From: Treponema sp.
GTDB taxonomy: Bacteria; Spirochaetota; Spirochaetia; Treponematales; Treponemataceae
Direction of reading: 5' to 3'
Assembly: GCA_023231445.1 (NCBI GenBank)
Contig: JALNVF010000080.1
Coordinates: 1 to 15,432, forward strand
Length of the DNA stretch: 15,432 nt
Every line of letters begins with the position of its first letter. Position 1 is the first letter of the stretch. Below are positions 7,304 through 14,592 of the stretch, piece after piece. The notes under the pieces were generated by a model, which was given only the letters and a program-made list of their open reading frames with translations, did no database searches and was not told the DNA's origin. Both the position numbers and the translations under genes were made by a program.

Positions 7304-7732
7304 ATGAACAGAAACGATATGATTCAGGCAGTCCGCAAAAATCCGGTATTCTATCTTGCGACTATGGACGGTAATCAGCCGCGGGTAAGGGGAATGCTTT
7401 TGTACAGTGCGGGAGACGACGGTATTATTTTTCATACCGCAAAGCAGCGCGATTTATTCGCTCAAATCATGAAAAATAACATGGTTGAACTCTGCTTCAA
7501 TGCAGACGGCGCACAGATCAGAATCAGCGGAAAACTTGAACTTGTCGAAGACGACCTGCTCAAGGATAAAATTGCTTCCGATCCGTCAAGAGCCTTTCTT
7601 GCTCCCTGGCGGAATTCGGTATCCGCCGGAGAATTCCATGCACAGTTCGCCGTGTTCAAAATGACAAAAGGTCACGTTACCGTATGGACAATGGAACGGA
7701 ACCTTGAACCGAAAATTGAATTCGAATACTAA
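7304..7732 (+). CDS. Pyridoxamine 5'-phosphate oxidase-like FMN-binding protein
   Basis: Small (142 aa) split-barrel protein of the PNPOx-like superfamily. FYLATMDGNQPRVRGM matches the conserved first strands that cradle FMN, IIFHTAKQRDLFAQIMKNN the helix region, and ISGKLELVEDD the dimer strand. Members bind flavin or F420-type cofactors and reduce small substrates; the substrate here cannot be told. Typical length for the short general-stress type. The start at 7304 is preferred because AGGAAGG lies six bases upstream. An ATG directly before it at 7301 is the alternative, and one at 7277 lies upstream of the ribosome site. It lies 78 bases after the AraC gene and probably falls under its control. 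Confidence 0.85.
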   Translation: MNRNDMIQAVRKNPVFYLATMDGNQPRVRGMLLYSAGDDGIIFHTAKQRDLFAQIMKNNMVELCFNADGAQIRISGKLELVEDDLLKDKIASDPSRAFLAPWRNSVSAGEFHAQFAVFKMTKGHVTVWTMERNLEPKIEFEY

Positions 7733-7740
7733 GAGGGTGT

Positions 7741-7760
7741 GGCCGGATTTTCAGCCGGCC
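7741..7760. terminator. Hairpin between convergent genes
   Basis: GGCCGG (7741-7746) pairs with CCGGCC (7755-7760) around an eight-base loop, midway between the stops of the converging FMN-protein and lipocalin genes. No good U-tract follows on either strand, so it may act as a transcript end barrier rather than a strong intrinsic terminator. Confidence 0.4.
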
Positions 7761-7767
7761 TGCTGCT

Positions 7768-8313
7768 TTACTGGTTGTGTTCAACCCAGATAAGCTTTCC
7801 TGTATCGTAGCCAAGTGATTCCGCTTCCGCCAGATAATGCTGTTTTACCTCATCGGGAATTGTTTTTTCTCTGGACAGAATCCAGAGATATTTCGTACTG
7901 CTGCCGGCGATAAGCGCATACCTGTAATCAGGGTCGAGCGCTATAATATTGTACGCTCCGTAGAACGGGCCGAAAAACGATACCTCAAGTGCACCCGTCG
8001 TATCGGAGCCTCTGAACCGGGCTTTGCCCCTGGCTTCTTCCCATTTGTTTTTTTTGTAGTTGTAGCCTTTATTCAGAACACTGATGTAGCCGTCTTTACG
8101 GAGTGTATACTCTGCGGTTGTGTTGTTGAGGTTTTTTTCGAATGTGAAGTCGAATCGTGCTGTCTCATACCATTTTCCAAGATATCTGGTCTTGTCGAGG
8201 TTTGATACGGCAGCCGCGCCTTTTGGAATTGTTGCACAGCCAGAAGACAGCAGAAGCAGGCAGACTGCGGAAAGTATCACCGCAGGATACTGCGGATACA
8301 TACGGTTTTTCAT
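7768..8313 (-). CDS. blc: Outer-membrane lipocalin lipoprotein (Blc-like)
   Basis: The 181-aa bacterial lipocalin has a lipoprotein signal peptide (AVILSAVCLLLLSSGC, lipid-modified Cys26). The first lipocalin motif GKWYE follows in RYLGKWYETARFDFTFEKN. Later come TAEYTLRKDG, a central GALEVSFFGPFYGAYNIIAL and YLWILSREK, all matching the Blc/apolipoprotein-D-like order. The beta-barrel binds lipids, possibly lysophospholipids or membrane breakdown products, at the cell surface or periplasmic face. A strong ribosome site GGAGGT stands just before the ATG. It is transcribed alone, toward the converging FMN-protein gene. Confidence 0.92.
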   Translation of the reverse strand: MKNRMYPQYPAVILSAVCLLLLSSGCATIPKGAAAVSNLDKTRYLGKWYETARFDFTFEKNLNNTTAEYTLRKDGYISVLNKGYNYKKNKWEEARGKARFRGSDTTGALEVSFFGPFYGAYNIIALDPDYRYALIAGSSTKYLWILSREKTIPDEVKQHYLAEAESLGYDTGKLIWVEHNQ

Positions 8314-8375
8314 AGGACCTCCTCGTTGATCGTTTCAGTTCTAACGTTCGATAAAAGCAGCAGTTTCTTTTATTC

Positions 8376-8381
8376 ATTATA
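8376..8381 (-). promoter_or_regulatory. -10 element of the lipocalin gene
   Basis: A perfect TATAAT reads on the minus strand 62 bases before the lipocalin start. No good -35 is visible at 16-18 bases, so activity may depend on flanking AT-rich sequence or an activator. Confidence 0.4.
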
Positions 8382-8418
8382 GTACATAAAAGTGTGTTTT
8401 TCCGGGATTTTATACTGA

Positions 8419-10779
8419 TTACTTGAATACCGATTTTTCGATTTCAGCCCCTGTTATCGGTCTGCTGAAGAAATATCCCTGTATGTAGTCGCATCCGAAT
8501 TCCCTGAGTCTGTCGTACTGATGTTCCGTTTCCACTCCTTCTACGGTGATTTCCAGTCCCAGACTGTGAGAGAGATCAATAATGTTCTTTACGAAGCTGT
8601 CTTTTCCATCCAGCAGATACAGGTCAATGAGTGATTTGTCAAGTTTGATTTTACTGACGGGTATGTACGTAAGATAACTGATGGACGAATACCCTGTGCC
8701 GAAATCGTCAAGGGAGAGCTTTATTCCGCATGCTGCAAGATCCCTGAACAGCTGTATTGATTTTTCACTTTTGTTTAAAAATACGCTTTCGGTAATTTCA
8801 ATTTCAATCAATGAAGGGGAAATGTCATATTCAACAAGCAGGTTTTTTACAAATTGCACATATTCCGTATCAAGCAGCTGTTTACTTGAATAATTAATTG
8901 ATACCGGATGAATTGTCCGGCCTGCTTTTTTCCAGAGAGAAAGCTGTTCTATGACTTTTCTTGTTACAATGCGTCCGATAGTAAGAATCGTTTCTGATTC
9001 TTCTGCGATGGGAATAAACTGCCCTGCTCCTATCTGACTGTTTTTGAGACGCAGCAGCGCCTCATATCCGTATGTCTTTCCCGTATCTGTATCTATCTGC
9101 GGCTGATATACGATGAAAAAACCGTCATGAAGACAGGCGTTGTTCAGCAGGGCTTCTATCCGGTTTTTCCGGTCAAGTTCGGCTTTCATTGAGTCGTCAA
9201 AATAGGCAAATGAATTTTTTCCGGCATTTTTAGCTGCATACATGGCTATATCGACTTTTGTGAGGAGATCGCTTGTCTGTATAAGGTCTCCTGTTGAATT
9301 TGAACAGACTATACCAATACAGCTTTTTAAATACTGTTTTCTACCATTAATAAAAAAAGGTTTTTGAAACTGCTGCCGTATATACATAAGAAGATCTTTT
9401 GTTTTTTCACATTCAGGTTCCGGAGTAATAATCAGAAATTCATCGCCTCCGATCCTGAATACGCTGCATGGGTATGTGTCTGATACATCCTTTAAACGGT
9501 GTGCGACTTCAATCAGAATCTGATCTCCGCATATATGTCCGTATGTATCATTGATGTTTTTAAAATTGTCGATGTCAAGCATCATGATTGTTAATCCGTA
9601 CCGCTGTTTACTCAGGTTTTTCAGGGCGGAACGTCTGTTGGGAAGATCTGTCAGGTAATCATGTTCCGCCTGATACTGGAGCCGCTGGGTAAAACGGCGT
9701 CTGCGCAGATTGTCGTAGAAAACGAGAATAAGGAGCAGCAGCAGTGTTGAAAGAATTATAAGTACTGGTCGCAGAAGCGGTTCGTACCGCTCCAGCAGAG
9801 TTTTGGGCTTATTAATGATGACTGCATTCTCCGGTACAAGCCGGAGACCAATTCCGTATTTTTTCAGTATCCGGTAATCAAAAATATACCTGCTCTCGCC
9901 ATTTGTAACGACGTGTAAGGATGCAATATCAGTTCCGTTGAAAACGGCCATGACCATGGATGCGGCTTTTTTTCCGGAATCTTCATATGAGACGACTTTC
10001 CCTCCGATAAGGCCTTCTCCGATTCCGCCGATTCCGGTCCGGTAGACCGGTGCACGGCAGTATTCGGTAATGAGGCGGACGCTTTCCGGAATTGTATACG
10101 GTGTGCCGTTTTTATCTTCTGCGGCATTAAGATATAGTACGACAGAATCGGGAGGAATGTCTGTTAACCGTTTTCTGAATTCCGCAGGAGAACACACAGA
10201 CGAATCGATTGCAGAGAAGGTGTATCCCCTGAAATCTTTTTTGAGCTCATTGAACTGTTTACGGTCTCCTGTACCCGACAGTGTATCATCGTAAATACCA
10301 GTAATCTGTTCAGTCTGCGGCTGGAAACGGAGTGCAATATCCACCGTATCCTTCAAATAAAAATTTTCGACTGCTCCGGTGATCATGGGGTTCCCGTCAA
10401 AATGTTCTGCGTATGCGATGTCATTAACACAGAAAAAAACAATCGGAATATCTTTGAAGAGTTCGCTCTGGTATTTTTCCGCAAAGTGGAGTGCCGCATC
10501 GTCACCGGTAACAACCGCATCATATTTTGAATGGGAGCGGAGTTTATATGCAAGGTGTTCATAGAACAGTCTGACATTTTCCGGTGTATTGTACTGCTTC
10601 ATATCCATATATTCGACATCGAGCGGAATCCCCGCACTGTCGAATACTGCGTGCAGACCTTTCTTCTGCAGACCGACCAGTTCGTAGCTTTCACTGTACG
10701 AACTGATAAAGAGCACCTGCTTTGCCCGGACAGGCATACAGGAAATTAAAAAGAGGACGCAAATAAGCTTAAAAACCAT
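8419..10779 (-). CDS. Membrane GGDEF-EAL cyclic-di-GMP enzyme with periplasmic sensor
   Basis: The 786-aa protein has a signal peptide or anchor (MVFKLICVLFLISCMPVRA), a periplasmic ABC-substrate-binding-like sensor from about residue 23 to 325 (begins KQVLFISSYSESYE), a membrane helix near 335-357, a GGDEF domain and an EAL domain. The cyclase motif GGDEF (444-448) is intact; no RxxD inhibitory site stands at the expected place. The phosphodiesterase side keeps EALLRL (Glu573), INYSS, EITES, DDFGTG (691-696), KLDKS, EGVET and QGYFFSRP, so both activities look competent. The longer upstream frame is discarded because it would overlap the next gene and begins before the promoter at 10811-10839. 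There is no strong ribosome site at the chosen ATG. Confidence 0.92.
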   Translation of the reverse strand: MVFKLICVLFLISCMPVRAKQVLFISSYSESYELVGLQKKGLHAVFDSAGIPLDVEYMDMKQYNTPENVRLFYEHLAYKLRSHSKYDAVVTGDDAALHFAEKYQSELFKDIPIVFFCVNDIAYAEHFDGNPMITGAVENFYLKDTVDIALRFQPQTEQITGIYDDTLSGTGDRKQFNELKKDFRGYTFSAIDSSVCSPAEFRKRLTDIPPDSVVLYLNAAEDKNGTPYTIPESVRLITEYCRAPVYRTGIGGIGEGLIGGKVVSYEDSGKKAASMVMAVFNGTDIASLHVVTNGESRYIFDYRILKKYGIGLRLVPENAVIINKPKTLLERYEPLLRPVLIILSTLLLLLILVFYDNLRRRRFTQRLQYQAEHDYLTDLPNRRSALKNLSKQRYGLTIMMLDIDNFKNINDTYGHICGDQILIEVAHRLKDVSDTYPCSVFRIGGDEFLIITPEPECEKTKDLLMYIRQQFQKPFFINGRKQYLKSCIGIVCSNSTGDLIQTSDLLTKVDIAMYAAKNAGKNSFAYFDDSMKAELDRKNRIEALLNNACLHDGFFIVYQPQIDTDTGKTYGYEALLRLKNSQIGAGQFIPIAEESETILTIGRIVTRKVIEQLSLWKKAGRTIHPVSINYSSKQLLDTEYVQFVKNLLVEYDISPSLIEIEITESVFLNKSEKSIQLFRDLAACGIKLSLDDFGTGYSSISYLTYIPVSKIKLDKSLIDLYLLDGKDSFVKNIIDLSHSLGLEITVEGVETEHQYDRLREFGCDYIQGYFFSRPITGAEIEKSVFK

Positions 10780-10810
10780 AATGGACTTGTTTGCATTTCT
10801 CACAATAAAA

Positions 10811-10839
10811 ATTATACGGTGAAAAATGCGAAAAATCAA
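10811..10839 (-). promoter_or_regulatory. Promoter of the GGDEF-EAL gene
   Basis: On the minus strand TTGATT (10839-10834) is followed after exactly 17 bases by a perfect TATAAT (10816-10811). Predicted start is near 10804, giving a leader of about 25 bases to the ATG at 10779. This supports that start over longer in-frame options. Confidence 0.65.
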
Positions 10840-10862
10840 TTTTAAGGGAAGATTGCTTTTTG

Positions 10863-11729
10863 TCAGTGCGCAGGACTGCTGATTTTTATTCCGAAACTTG
10901 CTGCCTGAACTGTTCTGCATGTGTACGAGAGCACGCTTTTCCCGTTGATGCACAGGTCGGAAGAACTGCCGCCGTCGAATTCCATTGCATCGGTACAGCC
11001 CATTGCCTTGAATATGGAGGCACACTGGGTATAGGAAAGCCCGGTGCTTTTGTGCCGGTGTTCTCCCTCGACGACGAGCAGATATAACGTCTGTCCGTCC
11101 TCTGAAATGCCTGCACCGCTGCGGGAATCATACCTGCTTACACGGAATTCTTTTTTATTTCCGGTACGCAGTATGGTAAAGAATCCTCCGAACGCATATT
11201 CTGCATTCCGTACCGCTTCTTCTGTCTGGTTATCTACGATGGATGCACGGTAATATGTGCCGTTACCAGGTACTGTCCTGAAAACGAGCGCACTGTAACG
11301 CGGTACACAGGGCGAATACGGTACCTCCTGTACTATGTGTATACCGACAATTTGTTTTTTTCCGGTGAACGGCGATGTGTTTACCGCTACTGTACAGCCG
11401 TATGTACGTGCAAATTCTGCGGTCCGCATTGCATGAGGTTCTGTTCCTTCCCGTTTCATTCCGGGAACGGCGGCAAGTTCAATGCCTTCTGTTCTAAGAT
11501 CGATGCGGACTGCATGCCAGCATACGGGAAAGGTGGTGTTTTCAAAATCTGTACGGTCAACTCCGTGGCAGATGTTTTTCCAGTTGAACGATTCAGGTAT
11601 GTACAGCTGCTCTGGCACCGGCAGTTCACTTGCTGCCGTGTCCGGTACGGGACGGCTTGTACAGGATATGAATACGGACAGACAGATAAGTAAAACTTCA
11701 GACAGGAATTTTACAGCTGTTTTTTTCAT
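10863..11729 (-). CDS. NAGPA-family phosphodiester glycosidase lipoprotein
   Basis: The 288-aa protein has a lipoprotein-type signal peptide (lipobox FISC, Cys23) and a NAGPA-like domain (named after the enzyme that uncovers mannose-6-phosphate; bacterial members are annotated as phosphodiester glycosidases). Conserved landmarks are AVNTSPFTGKKQIVGIHI, SRSGAGISEDGQTLYLLVVE, and near the C terminus AMEFDGGSSSDL (Glu250-Phe-Asp252-Gly-Gly). It probably acts on phospho-linked glycans in the periplasm or at the surface; the substrate is unknown. The start has no ribosome site and lies seven bases after a -10 element, suggesting a leaderless message. The GGDEF-EAL gene downstream has its own promoter. 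Confidence 0.85.
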   Translation of the reverse strand: MKKTAVKFLSEVLLICLSVFISCTSRPVPDTAASELPVPEQLYIPESFNWKNICHGVDRTDFENTTFPVCWHAVRIDLRTEGIELAAVPGMKREGTEPHAMRTAEFARTYGCTVAVNTSPFTGKKQIVGIHIVQEVPYSPCVPRYSALVFRTVPGNGTYYRASIVDNQTEEAVRNAEYAFGGFFTILRTGNKKEFRVSRYDSRSGAGISEDGQTLYLLVVEGEHRHKSTGLSYTQCASIFKAMGCTDAMEFDGGSSSDLCINGKSVLSYTCRTVQAASFGIKISSPAH

Positions 11730-11735
11730 GGAAAA

Positions 11736-11764
11736 AGTATAGTATGATTTTCGCAGGGCAGCAA
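11736..11764 (-). promoter_or_regulatory. Promoter of the NAGPA gene, apparently leaderless
   Basis: TTGCTG (11764-11759) and TATACT (11741-11736) are spaced by 17 bases on the minus strand. The predicted start coincides with the ATG at 11729. On the other strand TATGAT (11743-11748) could serve the acylphosphatase gene, so the two divergent -10 regions would lie almost on top of each other. Confidence 0.5.
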
Positions 11765-11815
11765 TCCGTACTGAACGTACCGGCAGATTGCGCAGGCAGT
11801 TCCGGAGGTCGATGA

Positions 11816-12088
11816 ATGAAGCAGCGAATTCACTATAATTTTACCGGATGTGTTCAAGGGGTCGGATTCCGGTTTACGGCTTCCCATGCGGCTGCAGCAC
11901 TTGGCCTTACCGGATGGGTACGTAACGAATACGACGGAAGCGTAACTATGGAGGTGCAGGGAGAAGAAGAGGCTCTTGCGGCTGTTGTTGAACTGATTGA
12001 AAGAAGTCCTTCTATATATATTGATCAGGTTCGTTCTGAAGATATGCCGCTCGACATGGAGGAAAAAGCTTTTAAAATCAGATTCTGA
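11816..12088 (+). CDS. acyP: Acylphosphatase
   Basis: The 90-aa protein hydrolyses carboxyl-phosphate bonds of acyl phosphates such as acetyl phosphate or carbamoyl phosphate. The signature GCVQGVGFR carries the catalytic Arg19, and GWVRNEYDGSV carries the catalytic Asn37; both are intact, and the length is standard for this cytoplasmic ferredoxin-like fold. A strong GGAGGT precedes the ATG. It is divergent from the NAGPA gene, and the transporter downstream begins 52 bases after its stop with its own promoter. Confidence 0.95.
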   Translation: MKQRIHYNFTGCVQGVGFRFTASHAAAALGLTGWVRNEYDGSVTMEVQGEEEALAAVVELIERSPSIYIDQVRSEDMPLDMEEKAFKIRF

Positions 12089-12094
12089 TTTTTT
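12074..12094 (+). terminator. Weak intrinsic terminator after acylphosphatase
   Basis: AAAATCAG (12074-12081) pairs with CTGATTTT (12085-12092) around three bases and runs into T residues. The stem is AT-rich and overlaps the last codons of acyP, so efficiency is doubtful. Confidence 0.35.
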
Positions 12095-12104
12095 ATATGT
12101 ATGG

Positions 12105-12134
12105 TTGACTAGTCCTGAAGCTGCGGGGTAGTAT
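12105..12134 (+). promoter_or_regulatory. Promoter of the EamA transporter, apparently leaderless
   Basis: TTGACT (12105-12110) and TAGTAT (12129-12134) are spaced by 18 bases. The expected start is at about 12140-12141, which is the ATG itself. Confidence 0.5.
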
Positions 12135-12140
12135 TTGTCC

Positions 12141-13103
12141 ATGAAATTCAGTCTTCGGAGTACTCCCGTTGTTGTATTACTTGCATTAGTATGCTGTCTG
12201 TTATGGGGAAGTGCATTCCCTGTCATCAAAATCGGTTATGCGGTTCTGTCGATTGAGAAGGCGGACGTTTCGTCACAGCTGCTTTTTGCCGGCTGCCGTT
12301 TTTTTCTTGCAGGGGTAATCGCAGCAGCCGCAGGCAGCGTTGCAGCTAAAAAACTGCTCGTGCCGCGTTCGTCTGCAGCCTTTATTCGGATTATCTGCCT
12401 GGCTCTGGTACAGACAGTCATACAGTATGTCTTTTTTTATATCTCACTTGCACATACAACGGGAATAAAAGGAGCCATTCTTGAAAGTCTTAATATTTTC
12501 TTTTCCATACTGGCCGCTTCTCTTATATTCCGCATGGAAAAAATTTCGGTCAGGAAGCTGCTGGGATGTTTTATCGGATTTGCAGGTATTATCCTTGTGA
12601 ATCTGGCAGGTTCCGGCGGAATGCAGAATATGGACATGCACTTTACGCTGACGGGGGAAGGTTTCATGATTATTTCGACTGTCGGAGCGGCTTTTGCATC
12701 TGTCCTGCTGCGGCTCTTTTCCCGGTATGACAATCCTGTGCTTCTGACCGGCTGGCAGTTTGTATTCGGTGGAATCGTCATGTGTGCTGCAGGTTACTTT
12801 ACCGGAGGGAGGCTGTCGTTTACTTCCGTGCATGCCGTACTGCTGCTGTTGTATCTGTCGATTCTTTCTGCGGCGGCCTATTCTTTGTGGTCTGTTCTGC
12901 TTAAATACAACGATGTTTCCCGTGTTACGATATTCGGATTTATGAATCCGGTTTTCGGAGTAATCCTTTCTGCGCTTCTTCTCGGTGAAAGCGGCACCCT
13001 TAGAGACTGGAAAGTTCCTGCTGCACTTGTTCTTGTATGCGCAGGTATCTTTCTGGTAAACATGAGAAAAAAGACGTCTGCCCGCAGAGAAAATGGTGAC
13101 TGA
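12141..13103 (+). CDS. EamA/DMT-family membrane transporter
   Basis: The 320-aa integral membrane protein of the drug/metabolite transporter superfamily has about ten helices in two EamA repeats. The first repeat starts VLLALVCCLLWGSAFPVIK, with the family's typical WGSAFP, and contains GAILESLNIFFSILAASLIF. The second starts at EGFMIISTVGAAFASVLLRL and ends GTLRDWKVPAALVLVCAGIF. It probably exports or exchanges small metabolites or amino acids; the substrate cannot be predicted. The ATG at 12141 lacks a close ribosome site, and a TTG six bases earlier (GGGG six bases before it) is the alternative start. The basic tail (MRKKTSARRENGD) is cytoplasmic by the positive-inside rule. Confidence 0.9.
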   Translation: MKFSLRSTPVVVLLALVCCLLWGSAFPVIKIGYAVLSIEKADVSSQLLFAGCRFFLAGVIAAAAGSVAAKKLLVPRSSAAFIRIICLALVQTVIQYVFFYISLAHTTGIKGAILESLNIFFSILAASLIFRMEKISVRKLLGCFIGFAGIILVNLAGSGGMQNMDMHFTLTGEGFMIISTVGAAFASVLLRLFSRYDNPVLLTGWQFVFGGIVMCAAGYFTGGRLSFTSVHAVLLLLYLSILSAAAYSLWSVLLKYNDVSRVTIFGFMNPVFGVILSALLLGESGTLRDWKVPAALVLVCAGIFLVNMRKKTSARRENGD

Positions 13104-13120
13104 CAGAAATATTTATCCGT

Positions 13121-13141
13121 GCAGAGTGTTTTACCCTCTGC
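13121..13141 (+). terminator. Hairpin after the EamA gene
   Basis: GCAGAG (13121-13126) pairs with CTCTGC (13136-13141) around nine bases, 17 bases past the stop. No U-tract follows, so terminator function is uncertain. Confidence 0.3.
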
Positions 13142-13163
13142 CGCTCAATGCCGGGATTGTTGA

Positions 13164-13192
13164 TTGACATAATTTTATGACAATGGTACAGT
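13164..13192 (+). promoter_or_regulatory. Promoter of the BMP transporter operon
   Basis: A perfect TTGACA (13164-13169) is followed after 17 bases by TACAGT (13187-13192). Start is predicted near 13199, which puts the whole hairpin leader at 13224-13276 inside the transcript, about 120 bases before the structural gene. Confidence 0.65.
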
Positions 13193-13223
13193 TATGCCTT
13201 CAGAAGTTTGATAAAAAAGCGAC

Positions 13224-13276
13224 AAAGGAGTTGCATATGTTATTACAGTACTGGTGATAATATGTGTAACTCCTTT
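13224..13276 (+). promoter_or_regulatory. Leader hairpin, possible attenuator
   Basis: Bases 13224-13246 pair with 13254-13276 without a mismatch (23 pairs, several G-U) around the loop AGTACTG. The last arm ends AACTCCTTT and is followed by TGCTTTTTG, a U-rich tract as in intrinsic terminators. The first arm contains AAAGGAG and the start codon of a six-residue ORF, so ribosome entry and hairpin formation exclude each other. It could be an attenuator of the transporter or, more simply, the terminator of the EamA gene. Confidence 0.55.
13237..13257 (+). CDS. Putative leader peptide MLLQYW
   Basis: A six-codon ORF lies wholly within the leader hairpin: ATG at 13237, stop TGA at 13255-13257. 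A strong ribosome site AAAGGAG (13224-13230) stands six bases before it. The peptide ends Gln-Tyr-Trp and starts with two rare-type TTA leucines. Ribosomes on it would open the stem. Whether it is translated is unknown; the spacing is as good as that of real genes here. Confidence 0.35.
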   Translation: MLLQYW

Positions 13277-13317
13277 TGCTTTTTGATCTGCTTTCTGATA
13301 TCTGCTGGAGGTTTGAA

Positions 13318-14502
13318 ATGTTGAAAAAGGTTATTGGAACGTTGGCAATGGCTGTTCTTGCAGTCAGTATGTCGTTTGCTGCCGGTAAGAAAAAGGCACC
13401 TGTTTTTAAAGTCGGTGTCATTTATGTCGGTGATGCAAATGAAGGATATACCGAAGCGCACATGAAAGGTATTGCCGAAATGAAAAAAACACTGGGGCTT
13501 GCTGATTCTCAGGTCATTGAAAAGACGAACATTCCTGAAGATGAAACATGCTATGATGCAGCTGTCGATCTGGCATCTCAGGGATGTACGCTTATTTTTG
13601 CTAACAGCTTCGGTCATGAAGATTATATGCTGCAGGCTGCGAAAGAATATCCTGATATTCAGTTCTGCCACGCGACCGGATATAAAGCAGCTTCAAGCAA
13701 ACTGCCGAATATGCATAATTATTTTACTGCCATCTATGAGTCCCGGTATGCCGGTGGTATTGTTGCCGGTCTTAAACTGAACGATATGATTGCAAAAGGT
13801 AAAATCACTGCAGCAAACTGTAAAATAGGCTACGTCGGTGCATATCCGTATGCTGAAGTTGTAAGCGGATATACGTCGTTTTTCCTCGGAGTCCGCAGTG
13901 TCTGTCCGTCGGCAACAATGGAAGTCCGTTATACGAACAGCTGGGCCGATATGACGCTTGAAAAGGAAACGGCAGAGGCGCTTATTGCCGACGGCTGTGT
14001 CCTTATCAGTCAGCATGCCGATACGACGGGTGCGGCAACTGCCTGTCAGGCACATAAAGTACCGATCGTCGGATACAACGTCGATATGACTTCCGTTGCT
14101 CCTGATGCTGCCCTTACTTCCGCTGCGATCAACTGGGGTGTCTATTATACCTATGCCGGGCAGTGTGCAGAAGAAGGAAAACCGATTGCGACAGACTGGT
14201 GCAAAGGATATGCAGCAGACGCAGTTCTTATTACTCCGGTTAACGACAAAGTTGCGGCAGCAGGAACAGAAGCAAAAGTTACCGCTGCTGAAGCTGCACT
14301 CAAAGCAGGAAAAATCAGAGTTTTTGACACGAAATCCTTTACAGTAGGCGGAAAAAAGCTTGAAGATTTAATTGCGTCAAACAAAGATTTTGCAAAGTAC
14401 GCTGCATATGTAAAAGACGGTTATTTCCACGAGTCTGAACTGATTTCTGCGCCGGCATTCGATATCCGTATTGACGGTATAAAAGAACTGACCGCTCAAT
14501 AA
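13318..14502 (+). CDS. BMP-family ABC transporter substrate-binding protein
   Basis: Periplasmic binding protein of 394 aa in the basic membrane protein family (PnrA/TmpC relatives), most of whose studied members bind purine nucleosides. A signal peptide (MLKKVIGTLAMAVLAVSMSFA) ends in a signal-peptidase I type site; no lipobox cysteine is present, unlike many spirochaete relatives. Family landmarks are FKVGVIYVGDANEGYTEAHM, IFANSFGHEDYMLQAAKEYP, YESRYAGGIVAGL, IGYVGAYPYAEVVSGYTSFF, and VLISQHADTTGAATACQ. GGAGG stands six bases before this ATG, which rules out the longer frame from 13276. It is followed by a terminator and then its ATPase gene. The ligand is most likely a nucleoside, by family only. 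Confidence 0.9.
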   Translation: MLKKVIGTLAMAVLAVSMSFAAGKKKAPVFKVGVIYVGDANEGYTEAHMKGIAEMKKTLGLADSQVIEKTNIPEDETCYDAAVDLASQGCTLIFANSFGHEDYMLQAAKEYPDIQFCHATGYKAASSKLPNMHNYFTAIYESRYAGGIVAGLKLNDMIAKGKITAANCKIGYVGAYPYAEVVSGYTSFFLGVRSVCPSATMEVRYTNSWADMTLEKETAEALIADGCVLISQHADTTGAATACQAHKVPIVGYNVDMTSVAPDAALTSAAINWGVYYTYAGQCAEEGKPIATDWCKGYAADAVLITPVNDKVAAAGTEAKVTAAEAALKAGKIRVFDTKSFTVGGKKLEDLIASNKDFAKYAAYVKDGYFHESELISAPAFDIRIDGIKELTAQ

Positions 14503-14520
14503 AAAATCATATTTTTTACG

Positions 14521-14553
14521 GCAGATGCTCATTTTTGTGGGCGTCTGCTTTTT
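14521..14553 (+). terminator. Intrinsic terminator between binding protein and ATPase
   Basis: An 11-bp stem (14521-14531 with 14538-14548, two G-U pairs) closes a six-base loop and is followed by TTTTT. Placed 18 bases after the binding-protein stop, it would let the binding protein be made in excess over the ATPase, a common arrangement in ABC importers. Confidence 0.8.
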
Positions 14554-14592
14554 CAAGTTTAAAAAAATTACCTAAAAGCAGGAGCTGGCGAT

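Noticed and set aside
10780..11025. N-terminal extension of the GGDEF-EAL frame
   Set aside because: It overlaps the NAGPA gene end, lies upstream of the TTGATT-17-TATAAT promoter, and the shorter start gives a proper signal peptide.
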